Shown here piece by piece: positions 52,338 through 61,053 of a stretch of DNA of 64,000 bases (position 1 is the first letter of the stretch; each line of letters begins with the position of its first letter). The position numbers and the translations under genes are program-made. The DNA is from Bacteroidetes bacterium HGW-Bacteroidetes-8 (GTDB taxonomy: Bacteria; Bacteroidota; Bacteroidia; Bacteroidales; UBA932). A model generated the notes under the pieces. The model saw only the letters and a list, made by a program, of their open reading frames with translations, was not told the DNA's origin and did no database searches. The stretch is taken from the NCBI GenBank assembly GCA_002840895.1, contig PHCZ01000001.1, positions 414,278 to 478,277 of the forward strand, given 5' to 3'.

Positions 52338-52934
52338 ATGGTCTGTCTGGTTTGCACGGGAGGGATTGGCAGCGGGAAATCTTATGTACTAAGAGTTATT
52401 TCCCGGCTTGGCATACCTTCATATATTGCAGATAATAGGGCAAAAGAGCTTTACTATACAGATAAAGAGCTGCTTGGTAATCTTATCGAGCTTCTTGGAG
52501 ATGATATTGCTCCTGGTGGAGTTATAAGAAGAGATATTATGGCAGCAAAAATCTTCCCCAATCCGGAACTTTTAAAGAGGGTCAATGAGATTGTTCATCC
52601 AAGAGTATTAGCAGATTTTGAAGCCTGGAAGATGGCCCGAAGGGAAGATGGCTCAGATATTGTAGTATTTGAGAGTGCAATTTTTTTTGAGTCACCTGTA
52701 TTTCATCATATTGCAGATAAAGTAATGGTTGTTACAGCCCCTCAGGAGCTTAGAATTAAAAGAGTTATAAAGAGAGACGGAGTCTCTCGCGAGTTGGTTA
52801 AAGAGAGGATGGATAGACAGTGCTCCGATATAGAGAGACTACAGAGGGCAGACTTTGTTGTCTATACTGATGGGAAAAGAGCAGTTTTACCTCAGATTTT
52901 ACAAGTTTTAAATCAGATGAAAATTAAAAGATAA
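52338..52934 (+). CDS. coaE: Dephospho-CoA kinase
   Basis: Last step of coenzyme A synthesis: phosphorylates dephospho-CoA. 198 residues, normal length. P-loop GGIGSGKS at 8-15, IVHPRV in the CoA-binding region, VFESAIFFES and the lid segment RVIKRDGVSRELVKERMDRQ. The usual LFE in the family reads VFESAIFFE here. It is the fourth gene of the conserved block. Confidence 0.95.
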   Translation: MVCLVCTGGIGSGKSYVLRVISRLGIPSYIADNRAKELYYTDKELLGNLIELLGDDIAPGGVIRRDIMAAKIFPNPELLKRVNEIVHPRVLADFEAWKMARREDGSDIVVFESAIFFESPVFHHIADKVMVVTAPQELRIKRVIKRDGVSRELVKERMDRQCSDIERLQRADFVVYTDGKRAVLPQILQVLNQMKIKR

Positions 52935-52937
52935 CGT

Positions 52938-53687
52938 ATGGGATACGGGAAATGGATAAGTGGAGCAATAGGGTGGGCGTTAGGCGGGCCTATTGGAGGG
53001 GTTATCGGGTATTCAATAGCCTCCTTACTTGAGGGAGGTTCAAAGAGTGAGGAGCAAGGGGCCGGGGGTTTTACCGTTCACAGGGGAGCCTACTCAAGAA
53101 CAGAAGAGAGAAATAGTTTTCTTGTAACGCTACTTGTGCTCTCATCTGCAGTTATGAAGGCAGACGGGAGAGTTATGAAGTCGGAGCTGGATTATGTCAA
53201 GCAATTCATAATATCAAATTTTGGAGTTGATGCAGCTGCCGAAGCAACAAAATATCTGCAGGATATTTTAAAGAAAGAGGTTGATATAAATTCAGTTGGA
53301 GCTCAGATTCAGCGTTATATGAACATAGAGGCGAGAATCCAACTCCTTCACTACCTTACAGGTATTGCCAAAGCAGATGGCCTGGTAAGCACATCGGAGC
53401 TGAAGGTTCTTAGAGAGATTGCCCTGGCGATGTCACTTTCGCACCGTGAAAGCGAAGCTATATTTGCAATGTTTGATAGTGGTATAGATGCTGCTTATCA
53501 GATTTTAGAGGTTGATAAAAGCATTACAGACGAAGAGCTTAAAAAAGCTTACAAACAACTTGCAAGAAAACACCACCCGGATAAAGTTTCGCATCTGGGT
53601 CCCGATATACAAAAATCTTCCGAAGAGAGATTCAAAAGAATCTCAGAAGCCTATGAAAAGATTAAGAGGGATAGAGGTATATCATAA
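52938..53687 (+). CDS. TerB/J-domain co-chaperone (DjlA-like)
   Basis: A 249-residue protein. A glycine-rich hydrophobic N-terminus (WISGAIGWALGGPIGGVIGYSIASLL) may contact the membrane, a TerB-like helical domain follows (about 58-165, with two KADG motifs, VMKADGRVMKSE and IAKADGLVSTSE), and a C-terminal J domain (about 183-246) has the HPD motif in RKHHPDKV. The layout matches DjlA. It would stimulate DnaK on a membrane-linked task that is not known here. Confidence 0.88.
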   Translation: MGYGKWISGAIGWALGGPIGGVIGYSIASLLEGGSKSEEQGAGGFTVHRGAYSRTEERNSFLVTLLVLSSAVMKADGRVMKSELDYVKQFIISNFGVDAAAEATKYLQDILKKEVDINSVGAQIQRYMNIEARIQLLHYLTGIAKADGLVSTSELKVLREIALAMSLSHRESEAIFAMFDSGIDAAYQILEVDKSITDEELKKAYKQLARKHHPDKVSHLGPDIQKSSEERFKRISEAYEKIKRDRGIS

Positions 53688-53716
53688 ATAACAAGGTTAT
53701 AAATATCCATAATAAT

Positions 53717-54157
53717 ATGAGTAAGACAGATTTAAAAAAAATTTTATCTATAGCCGGAGAACCCGGTCTATTTCGTTTCGTAGCTCAGGCAAATGCAGGT
53801 GTGATTGCTGAATCTCTATCCACCGGGAAAAGAAACCTATACGGACTTAGTGCCAGGCTTACAACTCTTTCGGAAATATCTATCTATACCAGCGACCAGG
53901 AGGTCTCTTTGATGGTAGTGTTCGAAAAGATGAGAGAACTTCTTGGAGAGAGTGATGCTCCGCTGGCAAAATCTTCTCCGGAAGCTTTGAAATCTTTCTT
54001 TGAAACAGCGCTACCGGATTACGACAGAGATCGCTTCTATGTCTCACATATGAAAAAAGTTGTAGACTGGTATAGTCAGCTAAAAAAATATGCATCTCTG
54101 GATTTTGAAAAACCGGAAGAAAAGCCGGAAGATAAGGAGAGCTCCACAAAAGAGTAG
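53717..54157 (+). CDS. DUF5606-like conserved protein
   Basis: A 146-residue cytoplasmic protein resembling the Bacteroidota DUF5606 family: LKKILSIAGEPGLFRFVAQANAGVIAESL at the N-terminus and LLGESDAPLAKSSPEALKSFFETALPDYDRDRFYVSHMKKVVDWYSQL. The C-terminus is a charged tail of Glu, Lys and Pro. Function unknown. The stop is followed at once by the rimO ATG. Confidence 0.8.
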   Translation: MSKTDLKKILSIAGEPGLFRFVAQANAGVIAESLSTGKRNLYGLSARLTTLSEISIYTSDQEVSLMVVFEKMRELLGESDAPLAKSSPEALKSFFETALPDYDRDRFYVSHMKKVVDWYSQLKKYASLDFEKPEEKPEDKESSTKE

Positions 54158-55480
54158 ATGATTAGTAAAATACAACTGATAACTTTAGGCTGCTCTAAGA
54201 ACAGAGTTGATTCCGAACATCTGCTTAAACAGATTTTTGATTCCGGTATTGAGATACTACCGGAGGGCAGAGACCTTTCAAAAGAGAGGGTTGGGGCAAT
54301 TATTATTAACACTTGCGGCTTTATTAAAGATGCCAAAGAGGAGTCTGTTGAGACGATCTTTGCTGCAGTTGATGCAAAAATCAGAGGATATACAGAAAAG
54401 ATTTTTGTGTTTGGATGTCTCTCTCAGAGATATCGTACAGAGCTTGAAGCCGAAATTCCTGAGGTAGACGGCTTTTTTGGCGCATTCGATGCTCGGTCTG
54501 TTGTACGCGCACTAGGAAAAGAGTGGAACTCTCTTCTCGATAACAGAAGGTACCTGACAACTCCCTCTCACTATGCATATTTAAAAATATCAGAAGGTTG
54601 TGACCGTATTTGCTCATACTGTTCAATCCCCCTTATTAGAGGCACACATACGTCGGTTCCTTTTAATGACCTTTTGGATGAGGCAAAACACCTTGCACAG
54701 AGTGGTGTTAAAGAGCTCATTGTGGTTGCACAAGACACAACCTACTACGGGGTAGACCTATATAAGGAGAGGAGGCTCGCTCAACTTTTGGAGGCTCTGT
54801 GTGATGTTGACGGCATAGAGTGGATAAGAGTTCTCTACTCATACCCGGCGGCATTCCCGGAGAGAGTTCTTGATGTTATGGCTTCAAATCAAAAGATGTG
54901 TAAATACCTGGATATTCCGCTTCAACACATAAACGACAAAGTTCTTGCAAATATGAGAAGATCTGTGGATGGAGATAGTATCCGCGCTTTGGTAAGAAAT
55001 TTTCGGGAGAGAGTACCGGGAATTGTACTAAGAACAACAATGATTGTTGGACATCCCGGAGAGAGTAAAGGTGCATTTGAAGAGCTTATCAATTTTGTCT
55101 CCGAAGCAAAATTTGAGAGACTTGGTGCATTTACCTACTCTCAGGAGGAGGGTACCTGGGGTGCCCAAAATCTTAAAGATTCAATTTCTGAGAGAGTTAA
55201 ACAGGAGAGATACCAGAGGTTAATGGAGGTGCAATCACATATCTCAATGGATTTCAATTTATCACGGAAAGGGAAGATAGAGAGAGTTTTGGTTGACTCA
55301 TTTAGTGATGGTGTTTTTACAGCAAGAAGTATGAGTGAGAGCCCCGAGGTTGATGGAGAGATTCTTATTGGATCGGATACTTTTTTAAACGGTTTCAATC
55401 CTAACAAAATTATTGGTACATTTGTTGATGTGCGAATAGATAGTGCAGATGAGTACGATCTGACAGCAACTTTTGTTTGA
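54158..55480 (+). CDS. rimO: Ribosomal protein S12 methylthiotransferase RimO
   Basis: Radical SAM enzyme that adds a methylthio group to Asp of ribosomal protein S12. 440 residues: an N-terminal MTTase domain with cysteines 12, 53 and 87 (TLGCSKN, NTCGF, FGCLSQ) for the auxiliary cluster, the radical SAM motif C148-X3-C152-X2-C155 (EGCDRICSYCSIP) and a C-terminal TRAM domain. The start of MISKIQLITLGCSKNRVDSE and the RGTHTS segment favour RimO over MiaB. Its ATG follows the previous stop directly. Confidence 0.95.
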   Translation: MISKIQLITLGCSKNRVDSEHLLKQIFDSGIEILPEGRDLSKERVGAIIINTCGFIKDAKEESVETIFAAVDAKIRGYTEKIFVFGCLSQRYRTELEAEIPEVDGFFGAFDARSVVRALGKEWNSLLDNRRYLTTPSHYAYLKISEGCDRICSYCSIPLIRGTHTSVPFNDLLDEAKHLAQSGVKELIVVAQDTTYYGVDLYKERRLAQLLEALCDVDGIEWIRVLYSYPAAFPERVLDVMASNQKMCKYLDIPLQHINDKVLANMRRSVDGDSIRALVRNFRERVPGIVLRTTMIVGHPGESKGAFEELINFVSEAKFERLGAFTYSQEEGTWGAQNLKDSISERVKQERYQRLMEVQSHISMDFNLSRKGKIERVLVDSFSDGVFTARSMSESPEVDGEILIGSDTFLNGFNPNKIIGTFVDVRIDSADEYDLTATFV

Positions 55481-55506
55481 TTTTAAATTTAAATAGACTT
55501 TAAACT

Positions 55507-56253
55507 ATGAAATTACTTGAAGGAAAGGTGGCCCTTATTACAGGCGCTGCCAGAGGTATAGGAAAGGCGATTGCAGTTAAGTATGCATCAGAGGGTGCAA
55601 ATATTGCCTTTACCGACCTTGTGATTGACGATAATACAGAGGCTACAAAAAAGGAGCTTGAGAGTTACGGAGTAAAAGTTGTTGCAATTGCCTCCAATGC
55701 TGCCTCATTTGATGAAGCTCATAAGGTTGTTGAGGATGTTGTTAAAGAGTTCGGTAAGCTGGATATTCTGGTTAACAATGCCGGTATTACCAAAGATGGT
55801 CTTATGATGCGAATGTCCGAACAGCAGTGGGATATGGTCATAAACATCAATCTAAAAAGTGCCTTTAACTATGTGCACGCTGTTACCCCTGTAATGATGA
55901 GGCAGAAAGCCGGTTCGATCATAAATATGAGCTCTGTGGTTGGGGTAGGCGGCAATGCCGGTCAGGCAAACTATTCTGCCTCAAAAGCCGGTATGATTGG
56001 TTTGACAAAATCAATTGCTCAGGAGCTTGGCTCAAGAGGAGTTCGCTCCAATGCTGTAGCTCCCGGGTTTATCCTCACAGATATGACTGATAAACTTCCG
56101 GATGAGGTGAAAAAACTTTGGGCAGAGCAGATACCGTTAAGAAGGGGAGGCTCCCCTCAGGATGTGGCAAACGTATGTCTCTTCCTTGCGAGTGATCTAT
56201 CCTCTTATGTAACTGGTCAGGTGATATCTGTCTGCGGTGGTATGAAAATGTAA
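55507..56253 (+). CDS. fabG: 3-oxoacyl-ACP reductase FabG
   Basis: Short-chain dehydrogenase of 248 residues that reduces 3-oxoacyl-ACP in fatty acid synthesis. The NADP-binding motif TGAARGIG is at 12-19, LVNNAG at about 88-93, and the catalytic residues are Asn115, Ser143, Tyr156 and Lys160 (YSASK). The full-length match and the GGMKM ending are typical of FabG, but other SDR substrates cannot be excluded. Confidence 0.92.
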   Translation: MKLLEGKVALITGAARGIGKAIAVKYASEGANIAFTDLVIDDNTEATKKELESYGVKVVAIASNAASFDEAHKVVEDVVKEFGKLDILVNNAGITKDGLMMRMSEQQWDMVININLKSAFNYVHAVTPVMMRQKAGSIINMSSVVGVGGNAGQANYSASKAGMIGLTKSIAQELGSRGVRSNAVAPGFILTDMTDKLPDEVKKLWAEQIPLRRGGSPQDVANVCLFLASDLSSYVTGQVISVCGGMKM

Positions 56254-56282
56254 CCATATATTAATTTAAAATCTCTTGAGTT

Positions 56283-57140
56283 ATGAAGGGGTTCTTGTGG
56301 GTTATTATTGCAGGGGTAGTTATCTCCTCCTGCAATTTGCAGCAAAACAGCGTCCAATCTTTTAAGAAAGGTCTTAAAGTGATGATCCAGGTAGACTTCG
56401 AAGGAGTTACCGGAGTAGTTAATTTTGATGAAATCTATCCCGGCCACCCCCACTTCGAGAGAAACGCCACTATCCTTACTAAGGAGATAAACGCTGCCGT
56501 TGAGGGTGCAGCTGCAGCCGGGGCGACTACAATTATTGTAAGAGATGGTCACGCAGGAAACATCAATGTAGACCCCCAGCTTTTAGATAAAAGGGCTATG
56601 TTAACACGAGGCAGACTCCCTGGTACCCCTCACACTATGGTTCTTGGGATCGATTCTACATTTGATGCACTTCTGTTTATTGGTGCTCACTCCAGAGCCG
56701 GGGTAGAGAACGGCACCCTATCCCACACAATGTCACTAAAGGTTTTAGATTTCAGAATCAACGACAGGCCTCTTTTTGAAGCAGCATATAACTCTCTCTA
56801 TGCAGGGCAATTCGGAGTGCCGGTTCTCTTTCTTGCCGGTGATGATGCTGCCTGCAGGGAGGCAATAGAGAATTTTGGAAATATAGATACTGTTGTTACA
56901 AAGTACTCTTTCGGAAGAACTTGTGCAACTAGTAAATCTCCCGAGGTTGTCTATGACCAGATAAGAGAGGGTGTAGAGAGATCTCTGATCAATTTGAATA
57001 AAGGTTGTATCTTTAAAATGGAGAGACCATACAGGATGGAGGTTAGAGTAAAAACAGACGAATTTGCAGGGGAGAAAACTGTAACAGCCATATCCGATAC
57101 ACTCGAAGTTGTAATGAAGAAATTCTGGGAAAACTTATAG
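56283..57140 (+). CDS. M55-family D-aminopeptidase, lipoprotein
   Basis: A 285-residue member of the DppA family, which cleaves D-Ala-D-Ala and other D-amino peptides. Metal ligands by alignment with B. subtilis DppA are Asp38 and Glu40 (VDFEGVTG), His90 (RDGHAGN), His136 (GAHSRAG) and Glu166 (LFEAAY), and the nucleophile is His148 (LSHTMS); the spacings agree. Unlike cytoplasmic DppA it has a lipoprotein signal (VISSC, Cys17), so it acts outside the cytoplasm. Possible role: trimming of peptidoglycan-derived peptides. Confidence 0.9.
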   Translation: MKGFLWVIIAGVVISSCNLQQNSVQSFKKGLKVMIQVDFEGVTGVVNFDEIYPGHPHFERNATILTKEINAAVEGAAAAGATTIIVRDGHAGNINVDPQLLDKRAMLTRGRLPGTPHTMVLGIDSTFDALLFIGAHSRAGVENGTLSHTMSLKVLDFRINDRPLFEAAYNSLYAGQFGVPVLFLAGDDAACREAIENFGNIDTVVTKYSFGRTCATSKSPEVVYDQIREGVERSLINLNKGCIFKMERPYRMEVRVKTDEFAGEKTVTAISDTLEVVMKKFWENL

Positions 57141-57143
57141 TAT

Positions 57144-58106
57144 ATGAAAACACTATATCCTGTTAAGGGGCTAATATTTTTGGTTTTTGTTATTATTCTG
57201 AGCTCTTGCGGGCCTGCAGTACAATTCTTTAACATCGATGAGAGAGTTGCCCCACTTCACCCTGTAAACTTTGACAACAGATCAATTTCTGTTTATGTCT
57301 CTATCTATGGCGGAGAGGTAGATGAGAACCTTTTATTTAAAAACGACTCTGCCCAAATGTCAAATCTGGCAACCGGGATTGCTTCATCACTCGAGAAAAA
57401 CCTTCTTCTTGATGAGGGAGCGGTCTATGTTTTCAATCACTATCCCGAAAGTGGGTTTAAATACAATATGGAGTATATTCAATCACTCTCTGCAGCATCC
57501 AATTCGGATGTTCTGGTGGTAGTAGATACACTTGTAGTAGGTAGAACTCAAATTATGAATGATTTAAAATCTCCGGTAACACAATCTTACAGGTCAAATT
57601 ACGTTTTTGCACCAATCAGAACCGTTATTAATGTTTTTGACGGAATAACAGCAGAGAGATTGGGAAGGATAGACCAAAAAGATACAGTATATTGGGAGAT
57701 ACTCTCCAGAAGCGATGCAAGAGAGAATGCTATAAAATATAAAGCGGTGGAATCTATGCTAGTAGTTGCCACTACATTGGGAGAGGATATTGTGACGACA
57801 ATGTTCCCGCAGTGGAAAACCGTAGGGAAATACCTATATGTCTATCCTGTATCCACCTGGCAAAAAGCGTATGAATACTCGCTGGAGTTCAAATGGAGAG
57901 AGGCTATGGAAATATGGTTAGAGGAGATATCTCACCAGGATGCAATACGTGCCGCATCTGCCGCTTATAATATTGCCCTGGCTTGTGAACTTACAGATAG
58001 ACTTGAGTTGGCAATTGAGTGGATTGATGTCTCAATCAAGAAGTTCCGTTTGCAGGGTGTTTCAAGTTATAAACAGAGTTTGATTGAGAAGCTTGAAAAG
58101 AGATAA
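57144..58106 (+). CDS. DUF6340-like lipoprotein
   Basis: A 320-residue lipoprotein (lipobox ILSSC). The N-terminal half (APLHPVNFDNRSISVYVSIYGG...VLVVVDTLVV) resembles a Bacteroidota DUF6340-type module; the C-terminal 90 residues form TPR-like helices (TWQKAYEYSLEFKWREAMEIWLEEISHQDAIRAASAAYNIALACEL). Assignment is by pattern and is tentative. It begins three bases after the M55 stop. Confidence 0.72.
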   Translation: MKTLYPVKGLIFLVFVIILSSCGPAVQFFNIDERVAPLHPVNFDNRSISVYVSIYGGEVDENLLFKNDSAQMSNLATGIASSLEKNLLLDEGAVYVFNHYPESGFKYNMEYIQSLSAASNSDVLVVVDTLVVGRTQIMNDLKSPVTQSYRSNYVFAPIRTVINVFDGITAERLGRIDQKDTVYWEILSRSDARENAIKYKAVESMLVVATTLGEDIVTTMFPQWKTVGKYLYVYPVSTWQKAYEYSLEFKWREAMEIWLEEISHQDAIRAASAAYNIALACELTDRLELAIEWIDVSIKKFRLQGVSSYKQSLIEKLEKR

Positions 58107-58323
58107 ACTAAAGCCGGCTACAGATCCTGAGTATCTCAGACAAAAGAGGGAGGCAGGAGTGAGAAAGCATAGAAAGACAATTCTTTTTAATGACAAAGAG
58201 TTGGAAGCTATTGATATCTACTGTAAAAAATATAAGGTTAAGTCAAAGACCAAATTTTGCAGAGAGGCAATAATATCTGCAATTCTCAAACAATTTGAAG
58301 AAGATCATCCAAAGCTGTTTTAA
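58093..58323 (+). CDS. Small ribbon-helix-helix-like protein
   Basis: A 76-residue basic protein with no ATG; the best start is a TTG giving MKRDKLKPATDPEYL. KTILFN (a strand), a helix DKELEAIDIYCKKYK, a turn KVKSK and a second helix TKFCREAIISAILKQFEED match the strand-helix-helix pattern of MetJ/Arc-like DNA-binding proteins. It overlaps the DUF6340-like gene by 14 bases and stops eight bases before rnpB on the other strand. I do not know a target. Confidence 0.6.
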   Translation: MKRDKLKPATDPEYLRQKREAGVRKHRKTILFNDKELEAIDIYCKKYKVKSKTKFCREAIISAILKQFEEDHPKLF

Positions 58324-58331
58324 GAAAAAAA

Positions 58332-58652
58332 GGTGGGTCTGTAAGCCGGATTCTGTACTTCTTTCGAAGCCTCTGTCATCTATCTGATGCAGCCTACCCC
58401 CCGGCATCGGGCGAGCAGCCCTCAATCACCGGTATATGTGGCCTTGCAGGAGACTGTTCGTACCCTCACAATGTCGCCATAATGAGTCGTGGGCTCTTAC
58501 CCCGCGTTTTCAACCTTACCTCACAAAAAGGCGGTTATTTTCTGTTACGATTTGCCTAAAGTTACCCCCAGCTGTGCTTTCCACAGAGTCTTGCTCTATC
58601 CTGTCCGGACTTTCCTCCCCTGCATAAGCAGAGGCGACAGAGCGACCCACCG
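58332..58652 (-). ncRNA. rnpB: RNase P RNA
   Basis: Catalytic RNA that removes 5' leaders of tRNA precursors. On the minus strand the ends pair as P1 (GGTGGGTCGCTCTGTC at the 5' end, AGACCCACC at the 3' end). The conserved core GGAGGAAAGTCCGGACAGG follows P1-P3 and the 3' end has the typical GAATCCGGCTTACAGACCCACC. A run of seven T after P1 forms the terminator. Length about 320 bases, within the bacterial type A range. Both ends are set from pairing, so may be off by a few bases. Confidence 0.94.
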
Positions 58653-58656
58653 GCGA

Positions 58657-58664
58657 CAAAGGTA
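58657..58664 (-). promoter_or_regulatory. -7 box for rnpB
   Basis: TACCTTTG on the minus strand fits TAnnTTTG and ends four bases before the predicted RNA start, the expected distance. The -33 region has a weaker TTTTAG. Confidence 0.7.
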
Positions 58665-58695
58665 GAAAAAAGGAGGAGGAGTTACTAAAAATATG

Positions 58696-58703
58696 TATAT
58701 TTG
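58696..58703 (+). promoter_or_regulatory. -7 box for the thiamin uptake operon
   Basis: TATATTTG fits TAnnTTTG, 17 bases upstream of the TPP riboswitch core. It is divergent from the rnpB promoter, 31 bases away. Confidence 0.65.
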
Positions 58704-58720
58704 CACTGCATTAACATAAT

Positions 58721-58796
58721 GCTTGGGGGTGCCCTTTGGGCTGAGATCATACCCTTTTCACCTGATCAGGATAATGCCTGCGAAGGGAAAGCGAAT
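58721..58796 (+). promoter_or_regulatory. TPP riboswitch (THI element)
   Basis: Conserved blocks of the thiamin pyrophosphate riboswitch are all present in order: GGGGTGCCC, GGGCTGAGATCATACCC, CACCTGATCAGGATAATGCCTGCGAAGGGA. It lies 40 bases before the TonB receptor gene. No separate terminator follows, so control may act at translation. Confidence 0.95.
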
Positions 58797-58835
58797 CTCG
58801 TTTAACGTACCCCCCTGCAATAAAAATAATTAATA

Positions 58836-61049
58836 ATGAAAAGATTAGCTTTATTTTGCGGGGTCATTTTTTTACCTTTATTATCCCAGGCCCAAGATTC
58901 AGGGCAAAAAGAAAAGGTAGCACAAACAAAACTGGACAGTGTTGTGGTAGAGTCATTCAGGGGAGGAAAAAACACCCCTGTAACTCACTCAACAATGGAT
59001 ATTAATCTATTAAAAAAGCAATCGCCCGTCAGCTCTGTCCCGATGGTTTTATCACTGATGCCATCTGTTGTATCTTCAACAGAAGGGGGTAACGGACTTG
59101 GTTACTCCTCTCTTAGAATAAGAGGAAGTGAAAGTTCCAGAATAAATGTCACTCTAAACGGAATTGCCCTTAATGATGCCGAGTCACAAGAGGTTTTCTG
59201 GGTTAATATACCCTCATTTACATCCTTTCTGCAGGATGTTCAGGTACAGAGAGGGGTGGGAACCTCAACCAACGGACCTGCTGCTTTTGGAGCCAGTATC
59301 AATATGAGAACCCTCTTTACGGCACAGGAGCCATATGGAGTTGCAGATTTTAGCATTGGCAGCTATAACACTTTTCTTGCAACAGTGGGTGCAGGCTCAG
59401 GACTTTTAAAGAACGGGCTCTCGTTTGACCTTCGCTACTCCCGTAACAGAGGAGATGGTTATATAAGAAATGCAAAAACAGACCTTGGCTCTCTCTTTGC
59501 TTCTGCAGGATGGTTTAAAGGTGATAACTCATTAAAATTAACCTATATAATGGGAGACCAAAAATCCGGAATAACCTGGGAGGGGATATCTAAAGAGCAG
59601 ATGGAGAGCGACAGAAAATTTAACTCTGCAGGATCATATTACGACAAAGCGGGAAATCTTCAATTTTACCAAAATGAGACTGATAACTATATTCAACACC
59701 ATATTCAGGCGCACTTTATCCATAGGATATCTGAGAAGATGATATGGAGTTCAACCATTCACTTTACCAAAGGTGACGGCTATTATGAGAATTATAAAAA
59801 CAACCGCAAATTCTCGGAGTATGACTTACCTGTTCAGAGGGTTAAAGAGATAGAGTACACAAGATCAGATATTGTAATAAGACAAGCGCTGGACAACAAT
59901 TACATCGCATTAAACAGTTCACTTTCATATAACAGTAAAGAGTTTAACTCCACTGCAGGTGTAACCTACTCATACTATGACGGAGACCATTTCGGGAATT
60001 TGATTTGGAGTATGTACGACAATAACATTCCCGAGAACCACCAATGGTACCTGAACAAAGGATTTAAAGCAGACCTCTCTGCTTTTGCCAGAGTAGAGAA
60101 AAATTTAGGCAGCAAAGTGGTAGCCTTTGCAGATTTACAATACAGAAGAGTAGTTTTTACACTTGGGGGAGAGGATAAAGATTTTGCTTCACTGGATTGG
60201 AAAGGGGAGTATAACTTTATCAACCCTAAGGCCGGGATTACAATTAATATAGACATTGCAAATCAGTTATATGCATCTGTTGCGGTCGGGAGAAAGGAGC
60301 CGGGAAGATCGGATATAAAGGAGTCAGTTAAGGCACTCACGGCAGCAGATGTAAAACCGGAGAGAGTGATAGATTACGAGGCCGGTTATCGCTATAATTC
60401 AAAAAAAGTAGCTCTTTCTGCAAATCTCTATTTTATGGAGTATAAAGACCAGTTGGTACCTACCGGGAAGCTAAGTGAAACAGGGTATATAATAAAGGAG
60501 AATGTAGAGCGCTCTTTCCGCAGAGGGATTGAACTCTCCTCATCCTGGAAACCTATCACCTATTTGGGTGTTGATGCAAATTTGACGTTGAGCACTAACA
60601 AAATCCTGAATTATACCTGGTTTCTGGATCAGTTTGACGAGAACTGGAATTTAGTCTCCCAGAGAGAGGTAAAATTTGACAACAGCCACATTGCATTCTC
60701 TCCATCGGTAACAGGTATGGGTATGGTTACTCTACTCCCCAATAAAAGCTCTTCAATAACTGTTCACGGGAAGTATGTAGGCAAACAGTATCTGGATAAT
60801 ACCTCTAATTCAGCTAGATCTGTTCCCCAATACTTTGTTTTAGGGCTGAGTGCATCTAAAAGTTTTGAAGTTAAAAGCGAAAGATATCTGGATATTCAAC
60901 TGTTTATAGATAACATTCTAAACAGAAGATACTACTCAAACGGTTGGGTCTACAGTGCAGAGTTTTTAAATGGCGATGCTTACAGTGAGGAGGGTCTATA
61001 CCCACAGGCAGAGATAAACTTCACAGCTAAAGTATCTTTTCGATTTTAA
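58836..61049 (+). CDS. TonB-dependent receptor, probably for thiamin
   Basis: Outer-membrane TonB-dependent receptor of 737 residues. Signal peptide about 1-19; the plug domain (PVTHSTMDINLLKKQSPVSSVPMVLSLMPSVVSS ... GLGYSSLRIRGSESSRINVTLNGIALNDAESQEVFWVNIPSF) is followed by a beta-barrel ending in AKVSFRF with a terminal Phe. No STN or regulatory N-domain. Riboswitch control and the pnuT gene four bases downstream identify the substrate as thiamin or a derivative, as in the Bacteroides OMthi-pnuT system. Confidence 0.93.
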   Translation: MKRLALFCGVIFLPLLSQAQDSGQKEKVAQTKLDSVVVESFRGGKNTPVTHSTMDINLLKKQSPVSSVPMVLSLMPSVVSSTEGGNGLGYSSLRIRGSESSRINVTLNGIALNDAESQEVFWVNIPSFTSFLQDVQVQRGVGTSTNGPAAFGASINMRTLFTAQEPYGVADFSIGSYNTFLATVGAGSGLLKNGLSFDLRYSRNRGDGYIRNAKTDLGSLFASAGWFKGDNSLKLTYIMGDQKSGITWEGISKEQMESDRKFNSAGSYYDKAGNLQFYQNETDNYIQHHIQAHFIHRISEKMIWSSTIHFTKGDGYYENYKNNRKFSEYDLPVQRVKEIEYTRSDIVIRQALDNNYIALNSSLSYNSKEFNSTAGVTYSYYDGDHFGNLIWSMYDNNIPENHQWYLNKGFKADLSAFARVEKNLGSKVVAFADLQYRRVVFTLGGEDKDFASLDWKGEYNFINPKAGITINIDIANQLYASVAVGRKEPGRSDIKESVKALTAADVKPERVIDYEAGYRYNSKKVALSANLYFMEYKDQLVPTGKLSETGYIIKENVERSFRRGIELSSSWKPITYLGVDANLTLSTNKILNYTWFLDQFDENWNLVSQREVKFDNSHIAFSPSVTGMGMVTLLPNKSSSITVHGKYVGKQYLDNTSNSARSVPQYFVLGLSASKSFEVKSERYLDIQLFIDNILNRRYYSNGWVYSAEFLNGDAYSEEGLYPQAEINFTAKVSFRF

Positions 61050-61053
61050 AATT

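Noticed and set aside
58436-58627. 63-residue plus-strand frame in the rnpB region
   Set aside because: It lies in the complement of RNase P RNA; chance open frame.
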